A stretch of 13,902 nucleotides of DNA, from assembly GCA_013316395.1 (NCBI GenBank), contig WSMU01000025.1, positions 1 through 13,902 of the forward strand, read 5' to 3'. Within the stretch, counting starts at the first letter, position 1, and each line of letters begins with the position of its first letter. Made by a program: the position numbers and the translations under genes. The stretch is from Alphaproteobacteria bacterium. Lineage in GTDB: Bacteria; Pseudomonadota; Alphaproteobacteria; Rs-D84. A model generated the notes under the pieces. The model was not told the origin of the DNA. It was given only the letters and a program-made list of their open reading frames with translations, and searched no databases. Of the stretch, positions 13,491-13,902 are shown one piece after another.

Positions 13491-13537
13491 TTTTTACTCC
13501 TTTTATAATATGAAAGCGTAGCTTTTATGGGGCTATG

Positions 13538-13566
13538 TTTGTAATAGGAGCCTTTTCGGTAATCAA
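13538..13566 (-). promoter_or_regulatory. Candidate promoter of ohyA
   Basis: -35 TTGATT (13566-13561), 17-nt spacer, -10 TACAAA (13543-13538), start near 13531 and a 40-nt leader containing the ribosome site. A TATTAT nearer the gene (13510-13505) would leave almost no ribosome site and is less likely. Confidence 0.4.
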
Positions 13567-13570
13567 TTAT

Positions 13571-13600
13571 TTGACACGGACCATTATTTGTTTTTATAAT
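13571..13600 (+). promoter_or_regulatory. Consensus promoter of the small lipoprotein gene and possibly the repeat array
   Basis: Perfect -35 TTGACA (13571-13576) and perfect -10 TATAAT (13595-13600), spacer 18. The -10 ends six bases before the ATG, so the start falls on or next to that codon. No terminator is seen before the repeats at 13743. Confidence 0.85.
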
Positions 13601-13606
13601 GCGCGC

Positions 13607-13720
13607 ATGAAAGTTATCTGTTTGTCTTTGATAGTTATGGTGATGTTGGCGGGATGCGGTGTAAAATCTGACCTGTCGCGTCCGGGGGATACATTCCCGC
13701 GTAATTATCCGGTATATTAA
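13607..13720 (+). CDS. Very small lipoprotein, LptM (YifL)-like
   Basis: 37 residues: MKVICLSLIVMVMLAGCGVK, then SDLSRPGDTFPRNYPVY. The lipobox LAGC predicts lipid attachment at Cys17, leaving a 21-residue mature peptide. The CGxKxxLxxP pattern and a tail ending in FPRNYP are typical of LptM-type lipoproteins, which help the LptD barrel mature in the outer membrane of gammaproteobacteria; alphaproteobacterial versions usually sit before lysA. The next gene is outside the window, so this cannot be checked. There is no ribosome site: the bases before the ATG are GCGCGC, directly after the -10, so the mRNA is probably leaderless. The frame is open further upstream, but that would put the start before the promoter. 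Confidence 0.75.
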   Translation: MKVICLSLIVMVMLAGCGVKSDLSRPGDTFPRNYPVY

Positions 13721-13742
13721 CACCGCTAAAAACAGAAGGTGG

Positions 13743-13902
13743 ATATGGCGACTACGAAGTGCCGCCATACTGCTGAAATAGATTGGGCATATGGCGACTA
13801 CGAAGTGCCGCCATACTGCTGAAACAGATTGGGCATATGGCGACTACGAAGTGCCGCCATACTGCTGAAACAGATTGGGCATATGGCGACTACGAAGTGC
13901 CG
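13743..13902 (+). repeat. 46-bp tandem repeat array with a hairpin in each unit; continues past the window
   Basis: Three full units (13743-13788, 13789-13834, 13835-13880) and 22 bases of a fourth. Units 2 and 3 are identical; unit 1 differs at unit position 37 (T for C). Each unit folds: TATGGCG (2-8) with CGCCATA (21-27), plus ACT/AGT inside around ACGA with a GC bulge. There are no unique spacers, so it is not a CRISPR array. The period is not a multiple of three, so it is not a repeated protein. AGAAGG precedes the first ATG (13745), which opens a 25-codon frame ending at 13822. I do not assign it a function. Confidence 0.95.

Noticed and set aside
13505..13532. Heat-shock (sigma-32) promoter for ohyA based on CCCCAT at 13532-13527
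   Set aside because: No CTTGAAA-like -35 at the right distance.
13743..13902. CRISPR array
   Set aside because: Units are contiguous and near-identical with no unique spacers, and no cas gene is visible.

Overview
This 13.9 kb window looks like a chromosomal piece of an alphaproteobacterium with the standard genetic code and moderate G+C. The evidence is the fabH-ihfA gene pair (typical of alphaproteobacteria), an alphaproteobacterial-type L28, tRNAs with encoded CCA, and good -35/-10 promoters. I cannot name the genus. Several proteins are diverged or unrecognised, so an uncultured lineage is likely. No transposase, integrase, phage gene or CRISPR array was seen.

Layout, left to right. (1) 2-2124: the C-terminal half of an ABC exporter, overlapping by ATGA a gene for an unrecognised basic protein with three copies of a ~40-residue unit. 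(2) 2126-2647: a cassette bracketed by two identical 23-bp terminators. It holds a small XRE-type regulator on the minus strand, preceded by its own promoter and a ~155-nt structured leader with mutually exclusive antiterminator and terminator folds. (3) 2646-4703: a ClpB disaggregase that naturally lacks the N-terminal domain. (4) 4875-5349: rpmB and tRNA-Leu(CAA), probably one transcript, then about 320 bp without genes but with several hairpins and terminators. (5) 5670-8087: a large exported cysteine-rich protein of unknown function, divergent from (6) 8215-9801, a ClsC-like phospholipase-D lipoprotein. (7) 9838-10328, minus strand: a small MerT/MerC-like membrane protein with an apparently leaderless mRNA, and tRNA-Arg(CCU). 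(8) 10415-11644: fabH and ihfA. (9) 11718-13490, minus strand: oleate hydratase. (10) 13607-13720: a tiny LptM-like lipoprotein behind a consensus promoter and also leaderless, followed by a 46-bp tandem repeat array running off the window end.

Many of the genes concern the envelope and its lipids: ABC export, cardiolipin-type phospholipid remodelling, KAS III initiation of fatty acid synthesis, unsaturated fatty acid hydration, an LPS-assembly-type lipoprotein and a large exported protein. The most promising unexplained elements are the leader RNA at 2426-2582, the repeat array from 13743, the CX6C protein at 5670-8087 and the triple-repeat protein at 850-2124.
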